From Steroidobacteraceae bacterium (GTDB lineage Bacteria; Pseudomonadota; Gammaproteobacteria; Steroidobacterales; Steroidobacteraceae), in contig JANWJS010000020.1 in NCBI GenBank assembly GCA_025451845.1, forward strand, positions 186,001 to 250,000: a stretch of 64,000 bases of DNA, in the 5' to 3' direction. Shown piece by piece: positions 45,206 through 54,404 of this stretch. The stretch's first letter is position 1, and each line of letters opens with the position of its first letter. A program made the translations under genes and the position numbers. The notes under the pieces are model-generated. The model was given only the letters and a program-made list of their open reading frames with translations, ran no database searches and was not told where the DNA came from.

Positions 45206-47335
45206 ATGAACTCGACACAGGGGCCGCGCGCCTCGCGGAACTGGGGCTGGCTGTGGGCGGTGCTGCTGTTGCCGCTCGCCATCGCGCGCGCGCCGGCGGG
45301 GGATATGGCGCTGCCCTATCCCCCGCAACTGCAGCGCGACGTGAGTTTCTGGGTGCGTGTCTACACTCAGATCGATACCAACTCCGGCTTTCTGCACGAT
45401 CAATACAATCTCGCCGTCGTCTACGACACGGTGCACTTCCCGCCGGACAGCTCGCGGCGGGCGCGCGAGCGGATCGTGAACGGCGCTCGCGACCACTACG
45501 CCGCGGAGCTGCGCCGGATCGCCTCGGGCAAGGGGCCGCTGTCGTCCGAAGACGAGCGCATCAAGGCACTCTGGGGCGCGGCGGGCACGCCCGAGCGGCT
45601 GCTCGAGGCAACGGACGACATCCGCTTTCAGCTCGGCCAGTCGAACCGCTTCAAGGAGGGCCTGATCCGCTCCGGCGCCTGGCAGCAGGACATCGCGCGT
45701 GCCCTGCGGGACGAAGGGCTGCCTCCCGAGCTCGCCGCCCTGCCGCTCGTCGAGTCCTCCTACAATTCGCGCGCTTACTCGAAGGTCGGCGCCGCGGGGC
45801 TCTGGCAGTTCATGCCCTCGACCGGGCGACGCTTCATGCGGATCGATCGTGCGGTGGATAACCGCATGGACCCGTTCGCCGCTACCGATGCCGCGGCCCA
45901 ACTGCTCGCCTACAACCACCGCATCCTCGGTACCTGGCCGCTGGCGCTGACCGCCTATAACCATGGGGTGGCGGGCGTGCGCCGCGCCGTGGAGACGCTC
46001 GGCACGACGGATATCGTCACGATAGTACGGAACTATCAGAGCCGCACGTTCGGCTTCGCCTCGCGCAACTTCTACGTCTCATTTCTCGCGGCCCTGAAGA
46101 TCGACCGTGATCCGCAGAAGTACTTCGGCGCGATCACGCCGCTCCGGGAGGAGCGCTTCCGCGAAGTGAGGGTACCGGCGTACGTCGGTATCGGACCGCT
46201 CGAGCGGGCGCTGGACATCGACAGCGAGACGCTGCACGACCTCAATCCCGCTCTGCGGCCCGCCGTCTGGCGGGGCAGGCGTGCGGTTCCACGGGGGTAT
46301 CACTTGCGGCTGCCGCTCGACACCCCGATGCTGACCGCCGCAGTGCTGGCGAAACGACTGGGCTCCCAGACGCAGACGCTGCTGGCGAGTGCTGCCGCGT
46401 CTCGCGCGGCGAGCGGCCGATCCCGGCTGGCGACGACCGGTGCGCGCCTCGTGGCTGCGGTCATGAACCCCGCGCATGCGGCCACCGCGGCGCCGGCCGT
46501 CGCATCGGCAACGCCAGTCGTTGCTTCGGCGATGCCGCCTTATTACTCGCGGGTCGCGCTTGCTTCCTCTTCGGCCATGTCTACCACCACTCCCGCGGGC
46601 TTGGCTTCCGCCCCCACGAACCGTTCCGAGGGTAATGCTTTGCCGGAGGGCGCGCCCCAATTCGGCATCGGCAGCCAGCGCCTGCTCGACTTCCACCACC
46701 GCATCGATGGCGCGGTGCCCGATACAGGCGGCGAACCTGACTCTACGCTCATGACCCCGGCGCGACCCGGTGCCATCCCGGCCGGCTCCGACGATGCCGC
46801 CGGCGATGATGAAGGCGAGCAGCCGGTATCCGCCGCTCAAGCGGATGAGGTGAGCCCGTCCCTGGGGCCGACCGACGGCTCCACGCAGAGCGCCGATCCC
46901 ACCGACTATTCCGTCGGGCACAATGGAACCATTGAAGTCGCGGCGGCGGAGACCCTGGGACACTACGCGGACTGGCTCGGCCTCCGGGCCGCCGACTTGC
47001 GGCGCATCAACCATATGAGGTTCGGCCGGCCCGTGATCGTCGGGCACCGCATCCGCCTCGACTTCCGCCGCGTGCCGCCGGGCGAGTTCGAGGCGCGGCG
47101 CCGCGAGTATCACCAGGCGCTGGAAGCGAGCTACTTCGCGGCGCACCGTATCGTGGGGACCGAGCAGTACGTCGCCGAGCGCGGTGATTCGTTGTGGACT
47201 CTGACGCGGCGCTTCGCGCAATTGCCGCTGTGGCTGCTGCGTGAGTACAACCCGGATACCGATTTCGCGGACCTTCGTCCGGGCACGCAATTGGTCGTGC
47301 CGCGCATCGAAGAGGTGTCCGCGAGCGCCGACTGA
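45206..47335 (+). CDS. Lytic transglycosylase with LysM domains (MltD-like)
   Basis: 709 residues with an N-terminal hydrophobic signal (WLWAVLLLPLAIARA). The SLT/goose-lysozyme-like domain spans about residues 165-290: LPLVESSYNSRAYSKVGAAG with catalytic Glu183, LWQFMPSTGRRF, and WPLALTAYNHGVAGVRRAVE. A linker of about 140 residues rich in Ala/Ser/Thr follows, and the C-terminal 150 residues contain LysM-type peptidoglycan-binding segments (ETLGHYADWLGLRAADLRRI; RGDSLWTLTRRFAQLPLWLL). It cleaves the glycan strand of peptidoglycan. There is no lipobox Cys, unlike E. coli MltD. An L,D-transpeptidase gene follows after 44 nt. Confidence 0.92.
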   Translation: MNSTQGPRASRNWGWLWAVLLLPLAIARAPAGDMALPYPPQLQRDVSFWVRVYTQIDTNSGFLHDQYNLAVVYDTVHFPPDSSRRARERIVNGARDHYAAELRRIASGKGPLSSEDERIKALWGAAGTPERLLEATDDIRFQLGQSNRFKEGLIRSGAWQQDIARALRDEGLPPELAALPLVESSYNSRAYSKVGAAGLWQFMPSTGRRFMRIDRAVDNRMDPFAATDAAAQLLAYNHRILGTWPLALTAYNHGVAGVRRAVETLGTTDIVTIVRNYQSRTFGFASRNFYVSFLAALKIDRDPQKYFGAITPLREERFREVRVPAYVGIGPLERALDIDSETLHDLNPALRPAVWRGRRAVPRGYHLRLPLDTPMLTAAVLAKRLGSQTQTLLASAAASRAASGRSRLATTGARLVAAVMNPAHAATAAPAVASATPVVASAMPPYYSRVALASSSAMSTTTPAGLASAPTNRSEGNALPEGAPQFGIGSQRLLDFHHRIDGAVPDTGGEPDSTLMTPARPGAIPAGSDDAAGDDEGEQPVSAAQADEVSPSLGPTDGSTQSADPTDYSVGHNGTIEVAAAETLGHYADWLGLRAADLRRINHMRFGRPVIVGHRIRLDFRRVPPGEFEARRREYHQALEASYFAAHRIVGTEQYVAERGDSLWTLTRRFAQLPLWLLREYNPDTDFADLRPGTQLVVPRIEEVSASAD

Positions 47336-47379
47336 GACTGCCAAGCTCGAAACTGCGCGGACACCCCTATAATTCAGCC

Positions 47380-47997
47380 ATGTCATTGTCGAGAGCGATT
47401 TTCGCCGCCGTCCTGCTCGGCTGCGGGCTGACGGCGGCGGGTGCGAAGACCCCCGTCGCGGCGCCGGCCACGGCGATTGCGGCGGCGTCGGTCACGGTCA
47501 GCCTGCCCACGACGATGCAACCGGCCGCGCAGCAGGCCCCCCGCGTCACGCTGCTGCCTTCGCCCGGACTGCCGCAGGTCAATCGACTGGTCGTGAGAAA
47601 GGCGCAGCGCCGCCTCTATCTCATGGACGGCGACAAAATCGTCCGCTCGTACAAAATAGCGCTCGGCCTCGAGCCGGTGGGGCCGAAAGAGCGCGACGGG
47701 GACTTTCGCACACCGGAAGGCTGGTACCGGCTGGCGCGCCGCAACCCGCGGAGCGATTACTTCCTGTCGATCCAGATCTCCTACCCCAACGTCCAGGACT
47801 TCCAGCGCGCACACGTGCATCACTGGCAGACCGGCGGCTCGATCATGATCCACGGGCTGCCAAACCGCCTGAAGAACTCGCCCTGGTATTACCAGCATAA
47901 TGACTGGACCGACGGCTGCATCGCCGTCTCCGATGCTGACATGGTGGAGATCTGGCTTCTCACTCACGACGGCACGCCGATCGAAATCCTCCCGTAG
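47380..47997 (+). CDS. L,D-transpeptidase (YkuD family)
   Basis: 205 residues with a signal peptide (FAAVLLGCGLTAAGA). The YkuD catalytic domain begins at about residue 68 (NRLVVRKAQRRLYLMDGDKI) and ends with the active site: His158 in SIMIHGLPNRL and Cys180 in TDGCIAVSDADM. It forms 3-3 peptidoglycan cross-links or attaches proteins to the wall in the periplasm. It lies between a lytic transglycosylase and ppnN, with only 2 nt before the latter. Confidence 0.93.
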   Translation: MSLSRAIFAAVLLGCGLTAAGAKTPVAAPATAIAAASVTVSLPTTMQPAAQQAPRVTLLPSPGLPQVNRLVVRKAQRRLYLMDGDKIVRSYKIALGLEPVGPKERDGDFRTPEGWYRLARRNPRSDYFLSIQISYPNVQDFQRAHVHHWQTGGSIMIHGLPNRLKNSPWYYQHNDWTDGCIAVSDADMVEIWLLTHDGTPIEILP

Positions 47998-47999
47998 AG

Positions 48000-49385
48000 A
48001 TGGAAACCAGCGTCGTCGTCCCCGAGTTCATCGACGCGCGGGTCGGTCCGCGCGGCAGTCTGGAGAACCTATCCCAGGCGGAGATCGGCAAGCTGCTCGA
48101 CTCCGGGCAGGGCGGGCTCTATCCGCTCTTTCGCAAGTGCGCGCTCGCCGTGCTCAACAGCGGCGCCGACACCGATGACGCCAAGGAGATCTTCGACCGC
48201 TACCGCGACTTCGAGATCCGCATCGTGCGCCACACGTGGAGCGTCAAGCTGGAGGTCCACAACGCTCCGGCCTCGGCTTTCGTCGATGGCCAGATGATCC
48301 GCGGCATCAAGGAGCATCTCTTCGCCGTGCTGCGCGACGTGGTGTTCATCGCGAATGAGATCCTGGCGAGCGGCCGGTTCGATCTCGCCGACTCCGCAGC
48401 CATCACCAATGCGGTGTTTCACGTCCTGCGTAACTCACGCCTGCTCGACTACAAGGCGCGGCCGAATCTGGTCGTGTGCTGGGGCGGGCACTCGATCGGC
48501 GCGGAGGAGTACAAGTACAGCAAGCGCGTCGGCTACGAGATGGGGCTGCGCGGCCTCGATGTCTGCACCGGCTGCGGGCCGGGCGCCATGAAGGGCCCGA
48601 TGAAGGGCGCCACCATCGGCCACGCCAAGCAGCGCATCGAGCACGGGCGGTATATCGGCATCACCGAGCCCGGAATCATCGCGGCCGAGCCGCCCAACCC
48701 CATCGTGAACCAGCTGGTCATCCTGCCGGACATCGAGAAGCGCCTCGAAGCCTTCGTGCGCTTCGCGCATGGCATCGTGGTGTTTCCCGGCGGTGCCGGC
48801 ACCGCCGAGGAGATCCTCTATCTGCTCGGCATCCTTCTCGATCCCGCGAACCAGCAGCAGCCCCTGCCGGTCGTGCTGAGCGGCCCGCGCGAGAGCGCCG
48901 CGTACTTCGAGCACATCAGCCGCTTCATCGCGAGCACGCTGGGTGAAGCGGCGGCGCAGCGCCTGAACGTGATCATCGACGATCCTGCCGAGGTCGGGCG
49001 CCGCATGGTGCGCGGCATCGAGGCGGTGCGCGAGTTTCGCCGCGCGCACAGCGATTCTTACAACTTCAACTGGCTGCTCTCGATCCAGCCGGAGTTCCAG
49101 CGACCCTTCGAGGTCACGCACGAGTCGATGCGCGCCCTCGAGCTCCATCGTGGCCAGCCGGTGCATCACCTCGCGGCGAATCTGCGCCGCGCCTTCTCCG
49201 GAATCGTGACCGGCAACGTCAAGGAGCACGGCATCCAGGCGATCGAGCGCCGCGGGCCGTACGAGCTCGCCGGCGACCGCGGCATCATGCAGCCGCTCGA
49301 CGAGCTGCTCGCCGCCTTCGTCACGCAGCGGCGCATGAAGCTGCCTGGCACCGAATATCGCCCCGTCTACCGCCTCGTAGCCTAG
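48000..49385 (+). CDS. ppnN: Pyrimidine/purine nucleotide 5'-monophosphate nucleosidase
   Basis: 461 residues, the full length of PpnN (YgdH). The central LOG-like Rossmann domain has VVCWGGHSIGAEEYKYSKRV, CTGCGPGAMKGPMKGATIGH and the catalytic GGAGTAEEILYLLGILLDP; the N- and C-terminal regions match PpnN, whose E. coli form is activated by (p)ppGpp. It hydrolyses nucleoside monophosphates to base and ribose 5-phosphate. The start is 2 nt after the L,D-transpeptidase stop. Confidence 0.93.
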   Translation: METSVVVPEFIDARVGPRGSLENLSQAEIGKLLDSGQGGLYPLFRKCALAVLNSGADTDDAKEIFDRYRDFEIRIVRHTWSVKLEVHNAPASAFVDGQMIRGIKEHLFAVLRDVVFIANEILASGRFDLADSAAITNAVFHVLRNSRLLDYKARPNLVVCWGGHSIGAEEYKYSKRVGYEMGLRGLDVCTGCGPGAMKGPMKGATIGHAKQRIEHGRYIGITEPGIIAAEPPNPIVNQLVILPDIEKRLEAFVRFAHGIVVFPGGAGTAEEILYLLGILLDPANQQQPLPVVLSGPRESAAYFEHISRFIASTLGEAAAQRLNVIIDDPAEVGRRMVRGIEAVREFRRAHSDSYNFNWLLSIQPEFQRPFEVTHESMRALELHRGQPVHHLAANLRRAFSGIVTGNVKEHGIQAIERRGPYELAGDRGIMQPLDELLAAFVTQRRMKLPGTEYRPVYRLVA

Positions 49386-49426
49386 CCAGCGGCGAAGCTG
49401 TTGCCGCGCACTCCGGCCGGCGCGTG

Positions 49427-49456
49427 ACATAACGCGCGGCTGCTACATAACGCGCG
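49427..49456 (+). repeat. Pair of 12-nt direct repeats after ppnN
   Basis: ACATAACGCGCG occurs at 49427-49438 and 49445-49456, 18 nt apart (start to start), in the 173-nt gap before the next small gene. It may be a regulator-binding pair or a chance duplication. Confidence 0.4.
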
Positions 49457-49558
49457 CCCAATGCGAAAACTGTAGGCAACGGGCGACATGCTTGTGAACC
49501 AGTTCCCCGCTTGCCGCGGCCAAAAGCCGTACGCTGCGGAAAAGGTCAAGGTGCTTTC

Positions 49559-49849
49559 ATGAGCTCAACCGACAGGAGCCGCGGCAACGTGCCCGGCAAG
49601 CAGCAAAAGGACCCGCCCTCCACCGGGCCGGCCACCGCCGGCGCGGCCGAGCCGTACCCGGACTGGCTCGACCGCGTGCAACGCGCGCGCGGGCGCCATG
49701 CCGCGATCACGCGCAACCTCAACACCTGGTCGAGCTACAAGAACTGGGCCGACCGCATGCGAGAGTCCTTTGGGGACGAGGAGCCGCAGGCGGACGCTGC
49801 GCCGCGCGGGACGGGGACCGGGCGCGCGATCAAGTCCCCAAGCCGCTAG
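49559..49849 (+). CDS. Small hypothetical protein
   Basis: 96 residues from the ATG at 49559 (AAGG 9 nt upstream). The first 35 residues are low-complexity and polar; the middle is helical and Trp/Arg-rich (YPDWLDRVQRARGRHAAITR, then NLNTWSSYKNWADRMRESF). I recognise no family. It converges on the parA-like gene with 12 nt between the stops. Confidence 0.65.
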   Translation: MSSTDRSRGNVPGKQQKDPPSTGPATAGAAEPYPDWLDRVQRARGRHAAITRNLNTWSSYKNWADRMRESFGDEEPQADAAPRGTGTGRAIKSPSR

Positions 49850-49861
49850 CCCCAACCGGCG

Positions 49862-50581
49862 TTACGCGCCGGGCCCGGCGGGCCGAGGGTCAGGAGGGTC
49901 CGAACAACCGCCGCAGGCGACTTCGGGCCGATGGACCACAGGCTCCAGCCACTCGATCAGCGGCCGCCACTCCTCCAGGTCCTGCCTGACGATATAGGTC
50001 TTCATCTCGTGCACGCCGGTGCCGAGCTCCGCGGCGCGCAGGTAGTTCTGTGAGTCGCGCAGCGTCGCCACGATGGGAATCCCGAGCGTCTGCAGGAAGC
50101 GGATGAGTGACTGATAGGTGAGGGTGTTGCGGCGGATGCGGTTGGCGACGACGCCGATGCGATTGTCATCGCGGCGGATCTTCGCCACCAGCAGCAGGTC
50201 GCGGATGCAGCGTGAACAGGCGTGAATGTCGATATCGGAGGGCAGCACCGGCACGATGATCTTGTTGGCATCACGCGTCAGCTCCGGCAACTCGTTCGCT
50301 TCGACGGCCGCCGGCGTGTCGACGATCACGTGCGTCGAAAAATCCGGCACGCGCAGCTGGAACGTTCGCGTGGTTCGCGGGTCTTTCTCGAACGCGTTGA
50401 TGAAATGAATCGGCGGCAGCTCCGGCGGGCGCTTGCGCACCCAGCGGAGGGAGGAGCCTTGCGGATCGAAATCCATCAAAACCGGCTTTTGCTGCCGCGA
50501 CGCGAAGTAGCTCGCGAGGTTGGTCGCAATGGTCGTCTTGCCCGAGCCCCCCTTCGGGTTGAGAACGACGATGCGATTCAT
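49862..50581 (-). CDS. ParA/MinD family ATPase (orphan)
   Basis: 239 residues. The deviant Walker A motif is PKGGSGKTTIATNLA near the N-terminus; DFDPQGSSLRWV and VIVDTPAAVEANELPE are the A' and B motifs. These ATPases position chromosomes, plasmids or protein complexes. No parB or centromere-like repeats lie nearby, so it is probably an orphan of the kind that places chemoreceptors, cellulose synthases or other assemblies. It diverges from a small gene at 50735. Confidence 0.9.
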   Translation of the reverse strand: MNRIVVLNPKGGSGKTTIATNLASYFASRQQKPVLMDFDPQGSSLRWVRKRPPELPPIHFINAFEKDPRTTRTFQLRVPDFSTHVIVDTPAAVEANELPELTRDANKIIVPVLPSDIDIHACSRCIRDLLLVAKIRRDDNRIGVVANRIRRNTLTYQSLIRFLQTLGIPIVATLRDSQNYLRAAELGTGVHEMKTYIVRQDLEEWRPLIEWLEPVVHRPEVACGGCSDPPDPRPAGPGA

Positions 50582-50734
50582 GCTGGCACTATTTTTTCTG
50601 AACGCGCACTGAACGGACCGGGGCCAAGCCTACGCACCGCCCTGCGGTCCCGCAAGCCGGGCAGGTCGCAAGTCTGGCCGATTGTGAAACTCCGCACGAC
50701 AACACCCGGCTGCGCCGGGTAGAGTTGGGTCGGC

Positions 50735-50968
50735 ATGGAATTCCTTCTGCATTTTTGGGACGAGCTGGACGATGCGGCGGGTGCCTGTCGCCACGTCGCG
50801 ACCACTGCGATCGCAGAGGCTGCGGCCCTGTCGACGCCGCTCCTCGCCTGGGGCTCCGCGCTCGGTGTCGGGCTGCTCGCCCCGCAGCTTCGGGTCAATG
50901 CCGCGCTTCTCGCCGGCAGCGTCACCTGCCTCGAGCTCTACCGCCGCCTGCTGCGCCTGCCGGGCTGA
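50735..50968 (+). CDS. Small hypothetical protein with a hydrophobic centre
   Basis: 77 residues beginning MEFLLHFWDELDDAAGACRH. The central part is hydrophobic (LSTPLLAWGSALGVGLLAPQ), possibly one membrane segment, and the C-terminus is LELYRRLLRLPG. No recognised family and no strong ribosome-binding site; codon use fits the neighbours. Confidence 0.55.
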   Translation: MEFLLHFWDELDDAAGACRHVATTAIAEAAALSTPLLAWGSALGVGLLAPQLRVNAALLAGSVTCLELYRRLLRLPG

Positions 50969-51039
50969 GGCCCGTCGCGCGGACAGTCTCGCGCGCTCTT
51001 GAAAAACGAGCGCCGCTCCCCTAAACAGCGTACTCCAGA

Positions 51040-51123
51040 GGCCGTGCCACTCACCGTCCCTGGCGGCGGGGCCCCCGGCCCGCGCATCCGTGCGCGAGTG
51101 GCCGGCCGGAGCGAGGACCCTTA
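51040..51123 (+). repeat. Dispersed repeat, copy C, immediately upstream of htpG
   Basis: The first 57 nt (51040-51096) agree with copies A/B (read on the minus strand) at 54 positions. They begin GGCCGTGCCACT and include a GC hairpin with arms CCCGCGCA and TGCGCG. The next 15 nt diverge in sequence but keep length, and CGAGGAC(A/C)C then matches again, followed by TTA. The element ends about 15 nt before the htpG start and is oriented toward it. Confidence 0.8.
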
Positions 51124-51138
51124 GAGCGGAGCGCCAGC

Positions 51139-53058
51139 ATGTCGAGTCCCGATCACGTCACGCCTTCTACGGCCGACCGGCAGACACACGGGTTTCAGGC
51201 CGAGGTCCGCGAGCTGCTGAAGCTCATGATCCATTCCCTGTACAGCCACAGGGAGATCTTCCTGCGCGAGCTCATCTCCAACGCCTCGGACGCCAACGAC
51301 CGGCTGCGCTTCGCGGCCATTGGCGAGCCCGCGCTGCTGGCGAGCGACCCGGAGCTCGAGATTCGCGTGGAAGCGGACCAGGCCGCGGGCACGCTCAGCA
51401 TCACCGACAACGGCATCGGCATGACGCGCGAGGAGGCGGTGGCCAACCTCGGCACCATCGCGCGCTCCGGCACCGCGGAGTTCTTTCGCGGCCTCTCCGG
51501 GGATCAGCAGAAGGACTCGCAGCTCATCGGGCAGTTCGGCGTCGGCTTTTACTCGGCGTTCATCGTGGCGGACCGCGTGGAGGTGCTGTCACGCCAGGCC
51601 GGGCTCCCCGCGGAAAGCGGCGTGCACTGGGAATCGAGCGCTGACGGTGAGTTCACCGTGGGGACTGTGACGCGCCCGCAGCGCGGCACGACGGTCAAGC
51701 TGCACTTGAAGCCCGAGGCGAAGGAGTTCGCCGATCCGTTTCGTCTGCGCGCCCTGATTCGCCGCTATTCCGACCACATTGCCTTCCCGGTGCGGATGCG
51801 CAAAGAAGGCGAAGCGTCGCTGGAATTCGAAGCCGTCAACCAGGCTAAGGCGCTGTGGACGCGACCGCGCGCGGAAATCACGGATGAGGAATATCGCCAG
51901 TTCTACCAGCATCTCGCGCACGACTTCACCGACCCCCTCGCCTGGAGTCACAACCGCGTAGAGGGCAAGCGCGAGTACACCAGCCTGCTGTACCTTCCGG
52001 GGCGGGCCCCGTTCGATCTGTGGCAACGGGATGCCGCTCATGGACTGAAGCTTTACGTGCGGCGCGTCTTCATCATGGACGACGCGGAGCAGTTCCTTCC
52101 GACCTATCTACGCTTCGTCAAAGGCGTCGTCGATTCGAGCGATCTGCCCCTCAACGTCTCGCGCGAGCTCCTGCAACAGGAGCCGGAGGTCGAGGCGATC
52201 CGTAGCGGCCTCACCAAGCGCGTCCTCGACATGCTGACGAAGCTCGTCAAGGAGGAGCCGGAGAAGTACGCCGGCTTCTGGAAGGAGTTCGGCGCGGTGC
52301 TGAAGGAAGGGGTGGCACAGGATGCGGCCAATCGGCCCACGCTGCTGCAGCTCATGAGATTCGCCAGCACCCACGATGCCGGCAACGAGCCTGTGGTGAG
52401 CCTGGCGCAGTACGCGGAGCGGATGAAGCCGGGTCAGGACAAGATCTATTACATCACCGCCGAGAGCGCCGCGGCGGCGCGTGCCAGCCCTTATATCGAG
52501 CGGCTGGCGCAACGAGGGCTGGAAGTGTTGCTGCTTTCCGAGCGCATCGACGAGTGGGTGATGGGACAGATCGATGCCTTCGAGGGCAAGCACTTCAAGG
52601 ACGCCGCGCGCGGCGACCTCGAGCTCGGGACGCTCGAGAGCGAAGCCGACCGCAAGCGCCACGACGAGGAGTTGAAGGAAAGCAAGGGGCTGCTCAAGCG
52701 GGTGAAGGACGCGATCGGCGACCGGGTCCTCGAGGTGCGGGTCAGCTCGCGCCTGGCCGACTCGCCGGCGTGTCTGGTGCTGGGCGAGCACGATCTCGGG
52801 GCCGGCATGCGCAAGATTCTCGCGGCCGCGGGCCAGCAGGTTCCGGAATCCAAGCCGATACTCGAGCTCAATGTGGGGCACCCGCTGGTGAAGCATCTCG
52901 AGGGCCTCGCCGACAGCGAGCGCTTCAAGGAGCTGTCGCTCCTCCTCTTCGAGCAGGCGGAGCTCGCGGAAGGCAGCCAGCTCGGCAACCCGGCCGAGTT
53001 CGTCCAGCGCCTCAATCGGCTTCTCGTGGAGCTCACCGCCGCGCAATCGGCGTCATGA
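51139..53058 (+). CDS. htpG: Molecular chaperone HtpG (Hsp90)
   Basis: 639 residues. The GHKL ATP-binding domain is at the N-terminus ([60 protein letters not shown]), followed by the middle client-binding domain ([35 protein letters not shown]) and the dimerisation domain. It remodels client proteins under heat and other stress. The 170 nt upstream hold a repeat element also found upstream of hsp20. Its stop overlaps the next start (ATGA at 53055). Confidence 0.98.
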   Translation: MSSPDHVTPSTADRQTHGFQAEVRELLKLMIHSLYSHREIFLRELISNASDANDRLRFAAIGEPALLASDPELEIRVEADQAAGTLSITDNGIGMTREEAVANLGTIARSGTAEFFRGLSGDQQKDSQLIGQFGVGFYSAFIVADRVEVLSRQAGLPAESGVHWESSADGEFTVGTVTRPQRGTTVKLHLKPEAKEFADPFRLRALIRRYSDHIAFPVRMRKEGEASLEFEAVNQAKALWTRPRAEITDEEYRQFYQHLAHDFTDPLAWSHNRVEGKREYTSLLYLPGRAPFDLWQRDAAHGLKLYVRRVFIMDDAEQFLPTYLRFVKGVVDSSDLPLNVSRELLQQEPEVEAIRSGLTKRVLDMLTKLVKEEPEKYAGFWKEFGAVLKEGVAQDAANRPTLLQLMRFASTHDAGNEPVVSLAQYAERMKPGQDKIYYITAESAAAARASPYIERLAQRGLEVLLLSERIDEWVMGQIDAFEGKHFKDAARGDLELGTLESEADRKRHDEELKESKGLLKRVKDAIGDRVLEVRVSSRLADSPACLVLGEHDLGAGMRKILAAAGQQVPESKPILELNVGHPLVKHLEGLADSERFKELSLLLFEQAELAEGSQLGNPAEFVQRLNRLLVELTAAQSAS

Positions 53059-53768
53059 AACCGCCGCGCGCGGAGCGCGTCAGGATTGCCGGTCCCACTG
53101 GCGATATCGAGGCGCTCGTCGAGACGCCGGCTGAGGACGGTACCACTGACGGCGCGCGGTTCGGTGTGGCTTGCCATCCTCACCCTCTCTACGGCGGTAC
53201 GCTCGACAACAAGGTTGTCTACACACTGGCACGGGCCTTCGTAGAACTGGGCGTCCCTGCCATCCGCTTCAACTTCCGCGGCGTTGGCGCCAGTGCCGGC
53301 AGCTACGACGGGGGCCGCGGCGAGACCGCGGATGCGCTCGCCGTGGTTGAGTACGGCCGCCAGCGCTGGCCGGGCGCCTCGTTGTGGCTGGCGGGATTCT
53401 CATTCGGAGGTGCCGTTGCAGTGGGCGCGGCAGCACAGGCTCGGCCGGAAAAGCTGGTCACGGTCGCGCCGGGCATCACCCGCGTCGCGATGGACGGCGT
53501 TGACTCACCCGCATGTCCCTGGCTCATCGTACAGGGCGATGCCGACGATGTAATCGAGCCGGCCGCGGTGCTCGAGTGGGCGGGACGGCAGTCCAGGGCG
53601 CCCGACGTGCGCCTGCTGCCCGGGGCCGGGCACTTCTTCCACGGGCGGCTGCACGAGCTGCGTGCGGTGGTCCTGGAGTTCCTGGGGCCCCAAAAGAACC
53701 CCGTGCAACTGCAAGTCGGTGAGCGTCCCGAGGCCGTCCCCGGAACGCGAGGTCAAGAGCGGTCCTAG
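53055..53768 (+). CDS. Alpha/beta hydrolase (CocE/YfhR-like short hydrolase)
   Basis: 237 residues starting inside the htpG stop. The alpha/beta-hydrolase pattern is [20 protein letters not shown] (oxyanion strand), [20 protein letters not shown], the nucleophile elbow [13 protein letters not shown] with catalytic Ser, then [10 protein letters not shown] with Asp and [14 protein letters not shown] with His. Close relatives are annotated as alpha/beta hydrolases of unknown substrate. A bidirectional terminator follows at 53817-53854. Confidence 0.9.
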   Translation: MKPPRAERVRIAGPTGDIEALVETPAEDGTTDGARFGVACHPHPLYGGTLDNKVVYTLARAFVELGVPAIRFNFRGVGASAGSYDGGRGETADALAVVEYGRQRWPGASLWLAGFSFGGAVAVGAAAQARPEKLVTVAPGITRVAMDGVDSPACPWLIVQGDADDVIEPAAVLEWAGRQSRAPDVRLLPGAGHFFHGRLHELRAVVLEFLGPQKNPVQLQVGERPEAVPGTRGQERS

Positions 53769-53816
53769 GGCCGCGCTGGCGCAAGTCGCCGGGAGCGATT
53801 TGCGCCAATCAAAAAT

Positions 53817-53854
53817 AAAGCCCGAAGGACCGTCGAGCGGCCGCTTCGGGCTTT
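53817..53854. terminator. Bidirectional terminator between the hydrolase and HU genes
   Basis: AAAGCCCGAAG (53817-53827) and CTTCGGGCTTT (53844-53854) form an 11-bp perfect stem whose ends are A-rich on one side and T-rich on the other, so it can stop both converging transcripts. A second hairpin (GGCGCAA/TTGCGCC with an inner TCGC/GCGA) lies just before it at 53778-53806. Confidence 0.8.
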
Positions 53855-53878
53855 GGAAATCCTAGCAAGCTCGATCGA

Positions 53879-54193
53879 TTACGAGTTCACCATCGCCTTC
53901 AGGCTCTTCAACGGCATCACGCGGACCTTCTTGCTGGCCGGCTTTGCCTTGAACATCATCTTCTCGCCGGTGAAGGGGTTGATTCCCTCACGGGCCTTCG
54001 TCGCGGGCTTCTTCACGACCTTCATCTTCAGCAGGCCGGGCATGGTGAACAGACCATTGCTCTTCAGGCTCTTCTTGATCACGCCGCTCAGCGAGTCGAA
54101 CACGCCGCCGATCTGCTTGCGCGACAGCCCCGTGTCTTTGGAGATTTGAGTCAGGACTTCCGACTTGGTCGGAGCGCCACCCTTTTTCGCCAT
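53879..54193 (-). CDS. HU family DNA-binding protein
   Basis: 104 residues. The bacterial histone-like fold is complete: helix-turn helices at the N-terminus (TKSEVLTQISKDTGLSRKQI), the beta-arm (VVKKPATKAREGINPFTGEK) and a short C-terminal helix. It is slightly longer than HU-alpha/beta (90 residues) with a Lys-rich character. It bends and compacts DNA. It stands alone, separated from yggT by a 211-nt gap. Confidence 0.93.
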   Translation of the reverse strand: MAKKGGAPTKSEVLTQISKDTGLSRKQIGGVFDSLSGVIKKSLKSNGLFTMPGLLKMKVVKKPATKAREGINPFTGEKMMFKAKPASKKVRVMPLKSLKAMVNS

Positions 54194-54343
54194 ATTGCGC
54201 TACTCCTCGATATTTAATGGTTTGTGAGCGCGCTGTGCTGCAGTCGCGCTATGAATCGCGGCGGAAAATAGCACATGCGCGCGCCTGCGCAATAGCTTTT
54301 TTCGTGCAACCCAGCGCTGAAATGGCTTTTTTTTAAGGGTTTC

Positions 54344-54369
54344 CTGCGACTCTCGTTGCGGAGTCGCAG
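54344..54369 (-). other. Hairpin between yggT and the HU gene
   Basis: CTGCGACTC (54344-54352) pairs with GAGTCGCAG (54361-54369), a perfect 9-bp stem with an 8-nt loop, 35 nt after the yggT stop. The bases that follow on the minus strand are not T-rich, so it is not a classical intrinsic terminator. The rest of the gap shows nothing else. Confidence 0.4.
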
Positions 54370-54404
54370 CTAAGCGCTTGGTTTCGAGGGGCGAAGACGC
54401 GATC

